Assembly: GCA_028751875.1 (NCBI GenBank)
Contig: CM054140.1
Span: 56,250,497 to 56,314,496, forward strand
Reading direction: 5' to 3'
DNA length: 64,000 bases
Source of the DNA: Rapana venosa
Taxonomy: Eukaryota > Mollusca > Gastropoda > Neogastropoda > Muricidae
In this document: positions 18,425-29,332 of the stretch, piece after piece
How the letters are laid out: every line of letters starts with the position of its first letter
Numbering within the stretch: the first letter of the stretch is position 1
The notes under the pieces: generated by a model
What the model saw: the letters and a program-made list of their open reading frames with translations, nothing else
What the model was told of the DNA's origin: nothing
Database searches by the model: none
Program-made: the position numbers and the translations under genes

Positions 18425-18883
18425 CACACACACACACACTCACACCAAATTATCTGATAAACATTGAAAGTGTCGACCAACATTATGAATAAAACTTAAA
18501 AGAAAAAGCAAGAGCTGAAGCTGTCCTGGACAGTTTTTGTCAAAGGCATATGCTGGAGAGAAAAAGTATGTTTTCTCCATTGCTTAGAATTTTCCCCGCT
18601 CCTCCAAATGGCAGAGTTAATCATAGTGTTTATAGTATCACTGAATATGGGTGACGAACTTAGTCAAGTCTATGACCATAACAAAAGCCTATGACCATAA
18701 TGGTGAAATAATATTAGCCTAATAGTCGTAGGTGTAAACTCATCTTACCAGAGCCTCTTTTCCGACTGTGAGGATTGAAGTGTAGGCCTCCAGATACACT
18801 CTTTTGGCTCGTTTAACAATCTCCAGTCCCTTCTCTGTGATATCTTTTGCATCTCCTAATCCTAACCCCACAAGAAAAAACAT
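10717..18883 (-). CDS. DPH5: Diphthine methyl ester synthase DPH5, complete, 8 exons
   Basis: Cytosolic S-adenosylmethionine-dependent methyltransferase that methylates the diphthamide precursor on the conserved histidine of elongation factor 2. Exons 18749-18883, 17554-17614, 16933-16996, 15471-15579, 13440-13560, 12588-12627, 11476-11585 and 10717-10955 sum to 879 nt, giving 292 aa plus TGA; human DPH5 is 285 aa. All junction phases join and all introns are GT-AG. The protein opens [16 protein letters not shown] (SAM-binding loop), then [63 protein letters not shown] and VCVGLARVG, in family order. The last about 20 residues diverge from vertebrate forms, so the exact C-terminus is less certain. 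Exon 8 could instead start nine bases later at a second AG. Introns carry SINEs and long CA/GT tracts. No frameshift or missing motif is seen. Confidence 0.96.
11476..11585 (-). CDS. DPH5: DPH5 exon 7
   Basis: 110 nt coding [20 protein letters not shown] through EDSTQTL. Acceptor CCTCAG, donor GTATGT. Confidence 0.94.
12588..12627 (-). CDS. DPH5: DPH5 exon 6 (40-nt microexon-like)
   Basis: 40 nt coding (D)[12 protein letters not shown](K), almost identical to vertebrate DPH5. Acceptor TTTTCCAG, donor GTGAGC. Confidence 0.93.
13383..13422 (+). repeat. (CA)n microsatellite at DPH5 exon 5 donor
   Basis: CA repeat beginning about 18 nt into the intron; TG on the coding strand. Confidence 0.96.
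13440..13560 (-). CDS. DPH5: DPH5 exon 5
   Basis: 121 nt coding [20 protein letters not shown] through GMHTLCLL. Donor GTAAGA is followed within about 20 nt by a TG repeat on the coding strand. Confidence 0.95.
13640..14076 (-). mobile_element. SINE type B, full length, in a DPH5 intron
   Basis: Module at 13648-13745, body, and reversed head ending AACCACTAAGCTATTCAGCT. Older than most copies, judged by divergence; it is 80 bp upstream (coding sense) of exon 5. Confidence 0.87.
14360..14406 (+). repeat. Poly-G tract
   Basis: Runs of 18, 10 and 7 G in 47 bp; quadruplex-prone. Confidence 0.9.
14570..14664 (+). repeat. Element end with (TTGAC)n tail
   Basis: ACCATCTGGAAATAAAAATT followed by TTGACTTGACTTGACTTGAC, resembling the terminus of a non-LTR element with pentanucleotide tail. 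Confidence 0.5.
15471..15579 (-). CDS. DPH5: DPH5 exon 4
   Basis: 109 nt coding [20 protein letters not shown] through SAIGCCGLQ, the methyltransferase core. Donor GTATAC. Confidence 0.95.
15790..16043 (+). mobile_element. SINE type B, 5'-truncated, in a DPH5 intergenic/intronic stretch
   Basis: Body from CTTTGGATGAGACTGTAAAC through the start of the B-type module (GGCGGAATGCAGCTACCTTA). It is cut off at TTGTCAAGTCAAGTC, where another repeat begins. Confidence 0.75.
16043..16195 (-). repeat. Element end with (TTGAC)n tail, reverse copy
   Basis: GTCAAGTCAAGTCAAAAACA followed by CTTTAATCATCCCATGAAGG on plus; same kind of tail as at 14.66 kb. Confidence 0.5.
16933..16996 (-). CDS. DPH5: DPH5 exon 3
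   Basis: 64 nt coding [20 protein letters not shown] followed by LG. Acceptor CTAACAG, donor GTAAGT. Confidence 0.94.
17040..17245 (+). repeat. GA, GT and TA compound microsatellite
   Basis: GA-rich 17045-17097, (GT)n 17100-17165 and (TA)n 17197-17245, just upstream (coding sense) of DPH5 exon 3. Confidence 0.96.
17554..17614 (-). CDS. DPH5: DPH5 exon 2
   Basis: 61 nt coding [20 protein letters not shown]; matches the YGRKLVLADREEVEQ stretch of the family. Acceptor CCAG, donor GTATGA. Confidence 0.93.
17717..17945 (+). mobile_element. SINE type A, 5'-truncated
   Basis: Begins within the body (GATGAGACTATAAACTGAGG) and ends in an AATAAA tail. Directly upstream of the next full SINE, in the same orientation. 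Confidence 0.88.
17999..18350 (+). mobile_element. tRNA-derived SINE, type A, full length
   Basis: Reference copy. A tRNA-like head has A box GATAACCTAGTGGTTAGAAC and B box GGGTTTGATTCCC. The body contains GACTCCACTCTCCCC, GATGAGACCATAAACCGAGG and AGTAGGCCATTGTGTGCCGG. The 3' end reads ATTCCATTATCCTCGATAT and closes with ATAAA repeats. Confidence 0.92.
18371..18421 (+). repeat. (CT)n microsatellite
   Basis: 25 CT units in DPH5 intron 1. Confidence 0.97.
18749..18883 (-). CDS. DPH5: DPH5 exon 1
   Basis: 45 codons from the ATG at 18883 ([15 protein letters not shown]...) to ...LTVGKEAL; donor GTAAGA. Confidence 0.95.
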
Positions 18884-20123
18884 ATTCGACAAATTTAGCT
18901 ACGATCCTATTCTCCACACAAACGATAACGGTTCGTTTCCCACACCACACGTGAAATACAACTCAGCTGTTCCGGAACTCGAAATTGGGGTCATTAGAGT
19001 TAATTCCCCTTAGGCTAGTTAATTAAGTAAGTGTTTGGTTTGTAATTCAGAAACATATTTTCTTGCATAAATACAAACAAAAAGGCAATAAAGTAACATA
19101 ATTAAAGAGCTGGGGTGAGTCCTGTGTTTTAGAGAGTGTCACAACTTAAAAGTAACTGGAATTAATTTAATCGAGCACTGGCAGGTACCACGTGCTGCAA
19201 AATACATTTTAGCCATGTATCAATTTCATCCCCGGGCAATTTTTGTATACCACAGTCGTACACTATCCTGGTTATTAGGCCAGCTCAGAACAGACATTCA
19301 CAGTCTTCATATGATTGTTCGATTTTGCCTTACATGAATGTAACATGGTGCTATTTTCCTTGTTCTTTCTTTCTTTCTTTCTTTTTTTAAACAGAAGACT
19401 TCATCTGGGTCTCAAAAAGTCCAGAAGAACCCCCAGCATCCCCACAGGAGGTGCACTGTAATCAAGTACAAGTTTTTGTATAGCTGTGTTCTTGTAGCAG
19501 TGTGAACATCCTCAGTTTGGTTTAATTTGATCATAGCATGGATTTTTATTTTAATAACTATACATCATTTTGCATTTCTTTGTAAACATTGACATACAAC
19601 TGAATTTGATTCAAGGATCCCGCACTCCTTTGGAGGAAGACTGACAAGTAAAACTTAAGATCAAGTCAGTCATGTTGACTGAGTTGCCCAACGTTGTCTT
19701 TTGAAGTGCAGACCATTACATCATCAGCATATGTATGTATGTTTATCCGTCGTGTTCCATGATGACCTCCAAAACAGCAGAGGAGGCAGCTGCCGTTTCG
19801 GAAACTGGGCAGAAATTTGATTATAGTGGAGATACATCCCCACTCTCTCGGCCAAGTGGGTATACGGACAGTCAGCGTTGGAGATGTTCCCCAAAGGCCA
19901 ACCAGCCCTCAGGGCTGCAGCACATAAGGACTGTGCGAGTCAAGCTTCCTAGTCAGAGAGTCATAGTCGATCACTAAAGACTAAGCTGTAAAGTGGAATT
20001 CCATGAGTGGGAAAGCCACTGGTCATAATATAGCCTCTCTCACTTTGCTGTTGCCCCCAGCATCAATGGTTTAATCAAGATCTGTGATAAACCCCAGGCA
20101 TCAGCATATACGTGGGCCATTAA

Positions 20124-20505
20124 CAGCAGGCATTGAAAGAAGGATAGGCCTACATGCAATGGAGATGAAGTGCTTTCGCAAACCCCTTGGTATCTCATAC
20201 ACAGATCACATCTCTAATGAGGAAGTGAAAACCAGAATCAAAAACACCATACGACCATATGAAGAGCTCCTGACTTCAGTGAAAAGGCGAAAACTAAAGT
20301 GGTACGGGCACGTCACATGAACATCTGGACTGGTCAAGTCTGTCCTACAGGGAACTGTGCAAGGAGGGAGACGAAGAGGCAGACAGTGAAAACGAGAAAG
20401 AAAACGAGAGACGACAACATAACAGTGTGGACTGGCCTTGAGTGGAACGAATTGCAATGGAAAGCAGAGGACGGCAGGGAGTGGAAGAAGCTAGTGGCAA
20501 CATCT
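20124..20505 (+). mobile_element. 5'-truncated RTE LINE fragment
   Basis: Translates to TAGIERRIGLHAMEMKCFRK, then [30 protein letters not shown] and [12 protein letters not shown], matching the C-terminal part of the RTE at 43.4-43.8 kb. Stops and frameshifts interrupt it. The 3' end has diverged from the intact copy. Confidence 0.85.
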
Positions 20506-21343
20506 TCATTGGTGATGTTTTACGCAATTATTGTTGTGATCATTCATCTGGAAAAAAGTGGTTAATGGCAGAGGCAGATGTGACACTTCCGAATTCCAAG
20601 CTGCAATCAGTTATGAACGCTGCATGTGCTATCTTTTGCAGTTCCTCGGCTAGCACTGCAAGATTTTCCAGTGGAGAGAATTGGCATGTGAGACCCTTTA
20701 CCTATCATTCAGGCAACCACATACCCATTTCAAGGAACTGTGGGTATGAAAGATCGTATATACATGTGTGCATGCGCGCGCACACACACACTGTCTATAA
20801 AGTACAATGTTTTGTCTGTATAAAAAATAACAAATGAGGAAACAAAAAATAACAAATGAGTAAACTAAAACAAAAAAAGGGGGACAATAAAATCCCCCTC
20901 TTCCACCTTTCCCAGCCCTGTATGCTCAGCCTATAATTAGGTGAGTATGAATATGATTCTCTGAATATAACAAGTTTCTCATGATTTTGAGTGATAAAGT
21001 TTTCGTATTCGTAATATTGTTCTTTTCAAGGCAAGCATTATTCCAGTTATAATAATCAAGCGCTTTTAATTGTTTTTGCAAGATATAGCGCTATATTAAT
21101 TCCATTCATTATTATTACTATTATTATTATTGTCAAAGTTTTCTTATTGATAACCGTTTGTTGGGATCTCAAATCAATCTACGGCCTTTCAAATTAAAAT
21201 GTCATGATTTATCAAACTTTCCGGATGAATTGGTTTTAATGTGGGATACATTTTTGACACAATGTTTCAACTCCCTCGCCTAAGTGGTGTCCTTGACTCG
21301 TGGCGATGAACTGTTAACTTAAGGTCAGGGTTATCTAACACAA

Positions 21344-21349
21344 CCAATC
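21344..21349 (+). promoter_or_regulatory. CCAAT box candidate
   Basis: CCAATC lies within ACACAACCAATCGG, 50-190 bp upstream of the presumed 5' exon. Position and context fit an NF-Y site, but a six-base match is weak evidence. Confidence 0.2.
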
Positions 21350-21399
21350 GGAGTGTCGAAACTGGGTTGTGTGGCCGTGTCAACAGAGGACGAGCATTG

Positions 21400-21531
21400 T
21401 TCTTCCAGTAACCGTGATTTTGTCGTCTGTTGTAGCGGTATATCTAGCCTTCTTTAGTCCATCAGATGTGCTCAGTGACTGTCAGAAATGAAGAAGAGAC
21501 AGCAGTGAATTCAGCAAGGAAGATCTAACAA
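21400..21531 (+). other. Probable untranslated 5' exon of the galactosyltransferase-like gene
   Basis: A strong donor, AA|GTAAGTCGC at 21531/21532, follows non-repetitive sequence without long reading frames. The matching acceptor is TGTTGCAG|AT at 24568, just before the coding exon, giving an intron of about 3.0 kb. The left boundary is arbitrary. This is inferred from splice signals only. Confidence 0.35.
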
Positions 21532-21957
21532 GTAAGTCGCTTCTGATTTACAACCATCTAGCCCATCGATACAAATTTTAGAGACCCCAGCGTATGGTTT
21601 GGGCACTGCAAGAACATGAACTTATGCGACGAAGTCGAGTGTGACGGCTGTGTACCTGCATTGTTTTTTGATACATGCATACTGCTTTATAGGATTGTAT
21701 TTGTAGATGAAGTTCAATCTCGAAACAGCAGCACGTTTAGATAAAGCAGTGGTTATGCCTGTTTAACAATCTTCCCAATTTATTTTGTGAATGGTATGAC
21801 CCCCAGACCGCGAAGGTAAATCTTTAGGTTGCGTCATCACTGTAAGAATGCATTGACATAACAGAAGGGGGGGGGGGGGGGGGGTATCAGAGTAGTCCAT
21901 CTGCCCAGATTGTGGGTATTGGGTTGCCTCTCTATTGTGAACTTGCAGAAGAACCAG

Positions 21958-22150
21958 ACTCTATCTAAAGTACCAGACTTATTGTTTTCAAGTTAACGAA
22001 AACTTCGTCAACGTTGGTTAGATAATGGCAATAGCAGCCCTATGGGAACCTTACAATGTACCAGTCTTATCGTTTTCAAGTTAAGGAAAAAGTTTGGTTA
22101 GGTAGATAATGGCTACAGCAGCCCTATGGGAACCTTACAATGTACATTAT
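21958..22150 (+). repeat. Diverged tandem duplication, unit about 100 bp
   Basis: ACCAGACTTATTGTTTTCAA ... CCCTATGGGAACCTTACAAT is followed at once by a second copy with small indels. Confidence 0.9.
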
Positions 22151-23937
22151 CAGACTGGTTTGGATTATTGCAGGAGTATTGATTTTATCATGTTAATCTG
22201 TGTGGCAGCTACCAGTGTATATCACATTGTATATTATCATATTGTCATGGGGTAACACATCATGAGTTTGATCACATTGAGTAGTACAAATATGAGTGTG
22301 TGTTTGGAAGTAGTGGTTGTGTGTGTGTGTGTGTGTGCGTTTGATAATAGGATTAGGAGACATTAAGATAATGTTCCATTAACTTGATAAAGTAATAATT
22401 TTGAAATAGGTGCAGCATTCAAATCATACATCTTTTCTGTTGATTGATAAGAAAACAAAACACATTGTATACTCATGAATGCAGTAAAAATCTACTATCA
22501 TAGATATTTTCAGTCATACCAAAACATTTGAAGTAAAGCTTCAGTGGTGTTTTTTTTTATACTTAGTTAAATGTTTAAATTTTGAAATGATCGCTCTTCG
22601 GTGCTTCAAGGTATGTTTCTGATGAGACCATAATACGTAATATGATGTTATTTCGGAGTTTGATTTCAGTTGCTGGGAACTATCTTTTGTTATATTTTTT
22701 AAATCTTTTAAAGAAGAACTCATCTCTATAGATTTAAGTAGGGATCACACCCACCATGGTTCTGAAATGGCTGTGTTACTATTATTGTTAGAGAAACGAA
22801 AAGGTCTAAAGTTACTCTGTAACTGCTTTGGTGTTGACAAGAATTTCTTTGTATTGAACTAAGATACTCTGTGTGGTGTCACTGTCAGGTATTCTTGCAG
22901 CTTTCAAAAATTAGTGTTCTTGTCATAACCATCATATTATAATGAGATTAAAGATTCATGTGTGATGTGATACAAAATCTAGCAGTAGCACATCTATGTG
23001 AAGGTGCAACATTTTTCAGTAAAATTTTTAAGTCAATGAAGTATTACCATCTAAGGCATCTTTGTTTAATAATTCTTCTTCTTTGTTAGTTTGTTTGTTT
23101 GTTTGTTTTGCTTTAATTTAAATCCGAGCATAAAATTGAATGATCACTTGTATGATAATCAAAAATAACAAGCGCCTCCCCCCCCCCCCCCCCACCCCCA
23201 CGACTATACTGAATATTGGAAATATATCCTGCTATACAACACAACTGAACAGACTTATATACTCTTCAGTATTGTGCAACACAGCACAGGATCACTTTAT
23301 GCTGATCTGGTGAAGTTTGCTTTGGTTCAGTAGCTTTTTACTTAAGTTTGTGATTTATGTTGATGGCTCAGTTGGCGAGTTGCAAGCATTATAAGCTCCA
23401 CCAGCAAGTTTGGCTTGCATACATGTATGTATACATGTAAAGACTTGTCAGGCACTCAGCCAAGGCAGTTGGCATGTGTTGTGTTTGCAGGAACAGCCAT
23501 CAGTTTTGAAATAGCAAGAAGTATCAGTTGTGATCAACACTGAACAGGGTTTGTTTTATATAAAAAAATTTTGAACAAACTGCAGTCTGAGGAACATTAT
23601 TTAATGTCAGATTGTGAACAAAAGTTTAAAAAAAGTTTCAGAGAGAGAGAGAGGGGGGGTGGGGGGTGGAGGGAGTGTGTGTGTGCATGCACACATGCAC
23701 TTGGGCAATTGAGCATACATTAATATTTGGTCCTGTGTTCATACTGATGGTAACTGATACAGAACTTTACAAGTCTGAATGAACTTAACACAGGTATGTG
23801 TGTGTCTGTACTTGGCGCAGTACCAAACATAGGTCTGATCTGTCAACAAATGGACTAATAAAACTTGATACACCTGGTCAGGATTGAGATTGGCTTAGGT
23901 CTGGTGCAGACATGTGTATGACATGTATAACACTTGA

Positions 23938-24052
<115 letters not shown>

Positions 24053-24383
24053 TTTAATGCCTCTTCAAAATCTGATATCTGTCGTGAAAAAAAGTGAGGG
24101 GAGGGGGGTGGTCAAAGGGGATGGCTGTGGGGGTGGGGAATTCTTTTCTTTAGAAAGCAGTGAACAAGAAAAGGAAGCTGGCATCACAATGCATGGCATA
24201 GAAACGGCATTTTAACTACAAAAACCTCATGTGTGTGTTTGTGCATGTGCGTAGTGATGTGACTGACTGACTGTAAAGAACATTTGTATTGTAAACCTGA
24301 AATTACTGAAAAACTCTAAACCACAAAAACAAACAATAATTGGTTGTGAACATGTTTTATGGACTAATGAGGAGAAAAAGAAG

Positions 24384-24427
<44 letters not shown>
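24384..24427 (+). repeat. (GT)n microsatellite
   Basis: 21 GT units, 140 bp before the acceptor of the GT31 coding exon. Confidence 0.97.
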
Positions 24428-24429
<2 letters not shown>

Positions 24430-24570
24430 TTCAGAAAAACAACAGAAAAACTTTCTTTTATAATAATAAAGAATTTTTTTTGAAAAGGACAAGCATTTTT
24501 ACCTTGATTGTTGTATTTCCTTTATCATTATTATTTTTAATTTGATTAAAAAAAAAAAAATGTTGCAGAT

Positions 24571-24642
24571 ATGCAGACATTGATCTCATGGTGGAACGAC
24601 CGAGGACGTGAGAGAGATGCCGCCTTGGAAAAAACTCTCTGA
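24571..24642 (+). promoter_or_regulatory. Overlapping upstream ORF of the galactosyltransferase-like gene
   Basis: An ATG three bases inside the proposed exon 2 opens a 23-codon reading frame (MQTLISWWNDRGRE...) ending at TGA 24640-24642, out of frame and overlapping the main ATG at 24617. Such an overlapping uORF would reduce initiation at the main start. Translation is an inference. Confidence 0.45.
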
Positions 24643-25819
24643 GGTCAAGGACTGCATCCTGAAATCGGACAATGTTATGGTCAATGTATACGTTCAGAAA
24701 ATCTCCATGTCTCCTCGAGGCTTTTCTCGTTCCTCACACAGAACGCTTTTGAAACTCAGTGGCTGGTCTGTGGTTGTGATAGTGTTGGCATTCTTCGTCA
24801 TCTATACTATCCTGCTGCTCTCTGTTGATCGATCAGTGAAAAAAGAAAACCACTGGCTCGATGGTTTGCCAGGAAATTATCACAGACCCAAAGTTAGACT
24901 TCATGGAAAAGGTATTGCAAACAAAAGTGAAAGTTTCATCCAGTTTTCTTCAGAGCAAAGTCAGCAGAAAATTGTGTGGGATCCAGGACTTCTTAGTGAT
25001 CTAAACTCTGACTCTCCAAAGTGTCAAAAACGTGCACTGTTCATCATCATTGTTACATCTTCTCCCGATCATTTTGAACACAGAACAGCAATTCGTAAGA
25101 CATGGTGCAGTTCCAAGATGGCCAGTGGTGACAGCGGTTGGCAGTGTTTATTTTTGATAGGACAGACCTTTCTTAGTAATATAAGCCACAAAGTTCATGA
25201 AGAAAGCCAAAGGTTTGGCGATATTATACGAGGCAGCTATGTAGACTCTTACCGGAACCTCACCCACAAAGTCATGCATGGACTGGCATGGGTGAACAAA
25301 CACTGTCAGATTCCTGTTGTTTTAAAGACCGACGATGATTGTTTTGTGAATGCTGTACTTTTCCAGCATTTTTTGCTGCATCACAACACTAAAACCACCC
25401 ACCTCTATGCAGGAAACATGCTCGTAAAGAAAAACCGGCGGAAAGTGATTCGCAATCCAGATGAGAAATGGTCCGTTCCTAAAGACGATTTCCTCCCGGA
25501 ATATTATCCCGTGTACGCCAGCGGGAGTGGCTATGCTTTATCATTTGACGTTGTGACCAAACTCGTGGAGCAGAGCAAGTTCAAGAGACCAATACCCAAC
25601 GAAGACGCGTATGTTGGGATTGTGGTAGACAGTTTAGGGATTCAGCCGACGTACAGTGGGCGGTTTACTTTATCCAGTGCGGGACTCCGGGTGTGCAACT
25701 ATCTCTACATTTTCTTGGCACATGGAGTAGAACCAGGCATGCAGGCAGATTGTCAAGCAAAGACCGAGTCTGCACAGTCAGAGTGCAAGGATGAAGAGGA
25801 AGTCACCAGTTGGTTTTAG
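24617..25819 (+). CDS. Beta-1,3-galactosyltransferase-like GT31 glycosyltransferase
   Basis: 400-aa type II Golgi membrane protein expected to transfer galactose (or GlcNAc/GalNAc) from a UDP-sugar in beta-1,3 linkage to glycoprotein or glycolipid acceptors. Residues 1-49 are cytosolic; about 50-72 form one hydrophobic anchor (VVVIVLAFFVIYTILLLSV); the rest is lumenal. GT31 landmarks appear in order: RTAIRKTW near 157-163, LKTDDDCF with the DxD metal/UDP motif at 239-241, YPVYASGSGYALS, and NEDAYVG with Glu329-Asp330. Sequons NKS, NIS and NLT are present. The whole CDS is one exon, common in B3GALT genes. An in-frame TGA at 24581 upstream and no earlier ATG fix the start at 24617. The family has many members with different acceptors, so I give no symbol. 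The C-terminus ends in a short acidic tail after a conserved-looking Cys. Confidence 0.93.
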   Translation: MPPWKKLSEVKDCILKSDNVMVNVYVQKISMSPRGFSRSSHRTLLKLSGWSVVVIVLAFFVIYTILLLSVDRSVKKENHWLDGLPGNYHRPKVRLHGKGIANKSESFIQFSSEQSQQKIVWDPGLLSDLNSDSPKCQKRALFIIIVTSSPDHFEHRTAIRKTWCSSKMASGDSGWQCLFLIGQTFLSNISHKVHEESQRFGDIIRGSYVDSYRNLTHKVMHGLAWVNKHCQIPVVLKTDDDCFVNAVLFQHFLLHHNTKTTHLYAGNMLVKKNRRKVIRNPDEKWSVPKDDFLPEYYPVYASGSGYALSFDVVTKLVEQSKFKRPIPNEDAYVGIVVDSLGIQPTYSGRFTLSSAGLRVCNYLYIFLAHGVEPGMQADCQAKTESAQSECKDEEEVTSWF

Positions 25820-27000
25820 CTGGTGGGGGGCATCGATGAGGGGGCAATGTTGAAAAGGTTACAGGATGGTTTTTACTGGTGAACTCATCAATCAGTGCGC
25901 AAGTTTGAAGAGAAAGGTTTTGTGGGTTTTTTTAGCTGGTCAGTTTAGAGAGTGCAGCAACGAAGCGAAATGATATTGAGAGCTCTTTTCAGCTGACTAA
26001 AATTGGATAAAAGAACCACTGCTGTGATTATTATTATAGTGAAAATGTGATCTGAAAAGTTGGTATTATCTTCAAAAATTAAGAAGTCCTGATAGATTGC
26101 AAATGAGGAAGGAAAAAAAAAAGAGCCATGCTTTGTAGAAGATACTTTGATGATTTTCATTGGCCATTATTTTACAGAATCTTTTCTGCCAGTTGGAATC
26201 AGGCAGTGAAATCCACAAAGTTACTCTCATACGAAAGAGACAGTCTTGGGGAGTGTCTTTTTTGTTTTGTAAGAAAGCAATATTTTATAGTTTCAAAGAC
26301 ACTCAGTTTGCCCTGGGTCCACTATGAGGAAGGCTTGAGAAAGAATCAGGAGAATTATGGCTGTTTCAGGCTTAGGGATTCATTAGATAGAGTCCTTGCT
26401 GTGTTACAGTCTACGTATTCTACACATGCAAAGAGCAACTCAGTTTACTTGTTCTAGAGAATCGCTGCTTTTGTACAAAAGAATACTCTAGTAAACAGTA
26501 AAAGTTCCAGATGTATAGACGTTTTAGAGGAAAGAAAGTAGATTCCTGAAGGGGAAAAAAGAAAAGAAAAAATTTAGATATGACATAAAATGCATCACGA
26601 ATCTGTAGCACAAATATTTCAATGTTTCATAAAATGCTGGCTATTTTTTGTGTGCTTTTTCTCTTCTTGTTTCCAATTTTAGAGGATCATACATGTCATG
26701 AGTAATGTTGAACTAGTCAAGATAAAGAGACATAATATGATAATTATATGAAGTGGTGCTACATTTAAAACGGAGACAATGATGTAGCCATTTGATATGT
26801 GTACTAGAACGTGTGTGTGTGTGGGGGTGCATTAAGTATGAAAGTCTAGGAACAGAAATGAAAAGAGATATATATCCAAGTATATTAAGAGAGATGTAGC
26901 CAGATATGTGTGTGTGTGTCAGGGGGGGTGGGGGGGGGGGGTCCTGCTTATATTCATGCTTTACCATCCCCATTAATAAAATTTTGTAAGCTCAATCCAA
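25820..27000 (+). other. Presumed 3' untranslated region of the galactosyltransferase-like gene
   Basis: No coding signal is seen after the stop. The stretch is AT-rich with short CT/GT repeats. An AATAAA lies near 26974, after a poly-G tract, and could end the transcript. The true end is unknown. Confidence 0.3.
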
Positions 27001-27177
27001 AGCGATTAAATGTACATAATTTTCTTTAACATACCTGAACTTCCTTTTCCCCCCTACCAGCATACTCTCACAGGAAAAAAAATCAACACACACACACACA
27101 CGAGATATCAGCCTTTGATAATTTTTTTGTGTTAAGCCAGGACCGGTAGGCTTGCCCATCCCGACAAATGAGAGCAA

Positions 27178-27198
27178 GAGCGAGAGAGAGAGAGAGAG

Positions 27199-27236
<38 letters not shown>

Positions 27237-27242
27237 TGAGAG
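27178..27242 (+). repeat. (GA)n(GT)n microsatellite
   Basis: Compound dinucleotide repeat. Confidence 0.95.
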
Positions 27243-27539
27243 CGAGCCTTGCATGGGCTCCCAAGGCAAAATTTATAAATGTTATCTTGGGCATGCACAT
27301 GTCTGTATTTGAAAAATGCTCTGTCATGTGTAAAAAGCATCCTGGTTGAGCCTGAAAGTGTCCCTCTTACCTAGCACAATGTGACACTGAAAAGGACAAG
27401 ATATCAATGCACAAGTCTTTTGACTCACTTTTCCAGTCGGTTTATTTTATTCATTTTCATCTTGTCAGCTGAAAATGAGGAGTAAAATCATCTTCATAAA
27501 AGTTATCTTCTCTCTCTCTCTCTTATATGATAATGGATT

Positions 27540-29230
27540 TTTTATTTTAAAAAAAATTATGTATATATGTTGAGTCACCTTGAAAAACATTCATCCATTG
27601 GACTAGATAGCTTTTTGCTTATGAATGAAAGTTTTTGTTTGTTTGTTTATGGTTTTGTTGATTTGGGGGCTTTGTTGTTGTTGGTTGTTAAGTTTTCAAA
27701 AGGTTTTTATTTAAAAGAAATAAATTTTCAATATTTCTTTTTGTTGATGAAAAGTTCTTCCAGATCAGTTTATTATTTTCTCTGTCAATTGTTTTCATTC
27801 ATAAGATTATTTTTTACTGATGTCTATGTACTACTAACAACTTAGAACAAACATAATGGGTAAAATATTGCATCGTTTTTGAAAAATTGTAAATACTGGC
27901 ACAAACTACTGAAAAAGCAAGATAATATTGACGCAAACTAAAAATTGCTTGCACTAAACTGTGAAATCCATCCCCTAAACAGAGTACGGAGCTGCTTTTA
28001 TGGCAAGATTTAAAGAAAAAAAAGAGTCATACAGTGATACATGCAAAAAATGCATTCCAATGTAATATTCCGAAAAAATTAAACAGTGAAAACTGGGGAC
28101 GTTTCCTGTTGTTTAAACCTCCTTATCAAAAAGAACGGGCTACACACATTTTGACAACATAGATTTGGTAAGATCTTGGTGACTGTTTGTTTAAGTTTGT
28201 GCCATAGGAAGCTGTTTAAATCATAATATATGTCTACCACACTCGAATGGAAATAATGTTATACAATTTGTTTTGTTTGAAAAGATTGATGCCACATTAT
28301 ATTACATTTTTTGCGACTATTGTCTTTGTTTAAAAACATTTCATAATCATGACATGTGTGATTCACCTTTAAGTTCAAGGAGCAGAAAGAATCCACATTT
28401 TCTTTTTTTTTGTCTTGTTTCTTAACACAACGAGTGTTGTATATAAATTTATACATAAGATATGAATAATAAGTGTGTTAAATATAATATGAATGATAAG
28501 TGTGTTTGTTTATAAATGTAACTGAAATAATAATCTGGAAACACTCAAAATATCTTCTCTTTCTTCTACTGTTCCTCCTCATCCACAAAATATAAAATTT
28601 GTTCCACTTGAAACGGTAATCAGTGCCTGATTGAGAGACCACTTTTGTGAGGATTTATCACATACTTTTTTGAGCATTATTTTAAAATAATTTTTGTCAT
28701 AAATATAGACATCTTGTGATCAGTTCAGGTTGTCTCATCATTGTTGCCATAATCATAGTTTTTGTCATTGTTACGAGGGGGGAAAAAAGCAGTTGTACAG
28801 TTTATTTTTTATCATTTTATTTGCCTGTTCTTCATTCCAGAAAGCTGGTTGGATGCACGAGCTGTAAAAACATATATAAAAAGTAAACAATAACAAAATT
28901 AACTGCCAGAAGATAAATTTCAGCACATCCTATTAAAAAAAACAACAACAAAACTAACAATAAAACCCAACAAAAGAAACAGCGAGAAATGTTAGTAGCA
29001 TGAATAAAGCGATTGGTGTCTGTATTGTTTCATGCTGGGTGGTAACATCAGTTCTATGCACTGAGACTGTCGGTTGCAGAGATACACAATTTCCCAAACT
29101 GCGCAAGAAACCAAGTGTCCATGAGTGGAAAATTGCCTCTTGTGCGTGCGTTAGAGATACTTCTGGCAAGAGCACAACTTTATCTTTCATAAGAAAACCG
29201 TGAAAGAAAATACAAGAAGTTTTTTTTTGG
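27540..29230. other. No gene seen
   Basis: AT-rich unique-looking sequence without coding signal or recognised repeat; it may include distal 3' UTR of the GT31 gene. Confidence 0.4.
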
Positions 29231-29235
29231 TTGTT

Positions 29236-29332
29236 CCACGGCTAGAACTCTGAGGCTCACCAAAGGTGAGATGTTTTAGTATGCGGCTGTTTTTGCCCAC
29301 CATTAAGGTAGCTGCATTCCAATTTCAGAGAC
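29236..29332 (-). repeat. SINE B-type 3' module, solo
   Basis: CGGCTAGAACTCTGAGGCTC ... CCACCATTAAGGTAGCTGCA. No head is visible nearby. Confidence 0.8.

Noticed and set aside
19735..19977. 80-codon plus-strand ORF
   Set aside because: Adjoins the RTE fragment at 20.1 kb and looks like decayed repeat; no family recognised.
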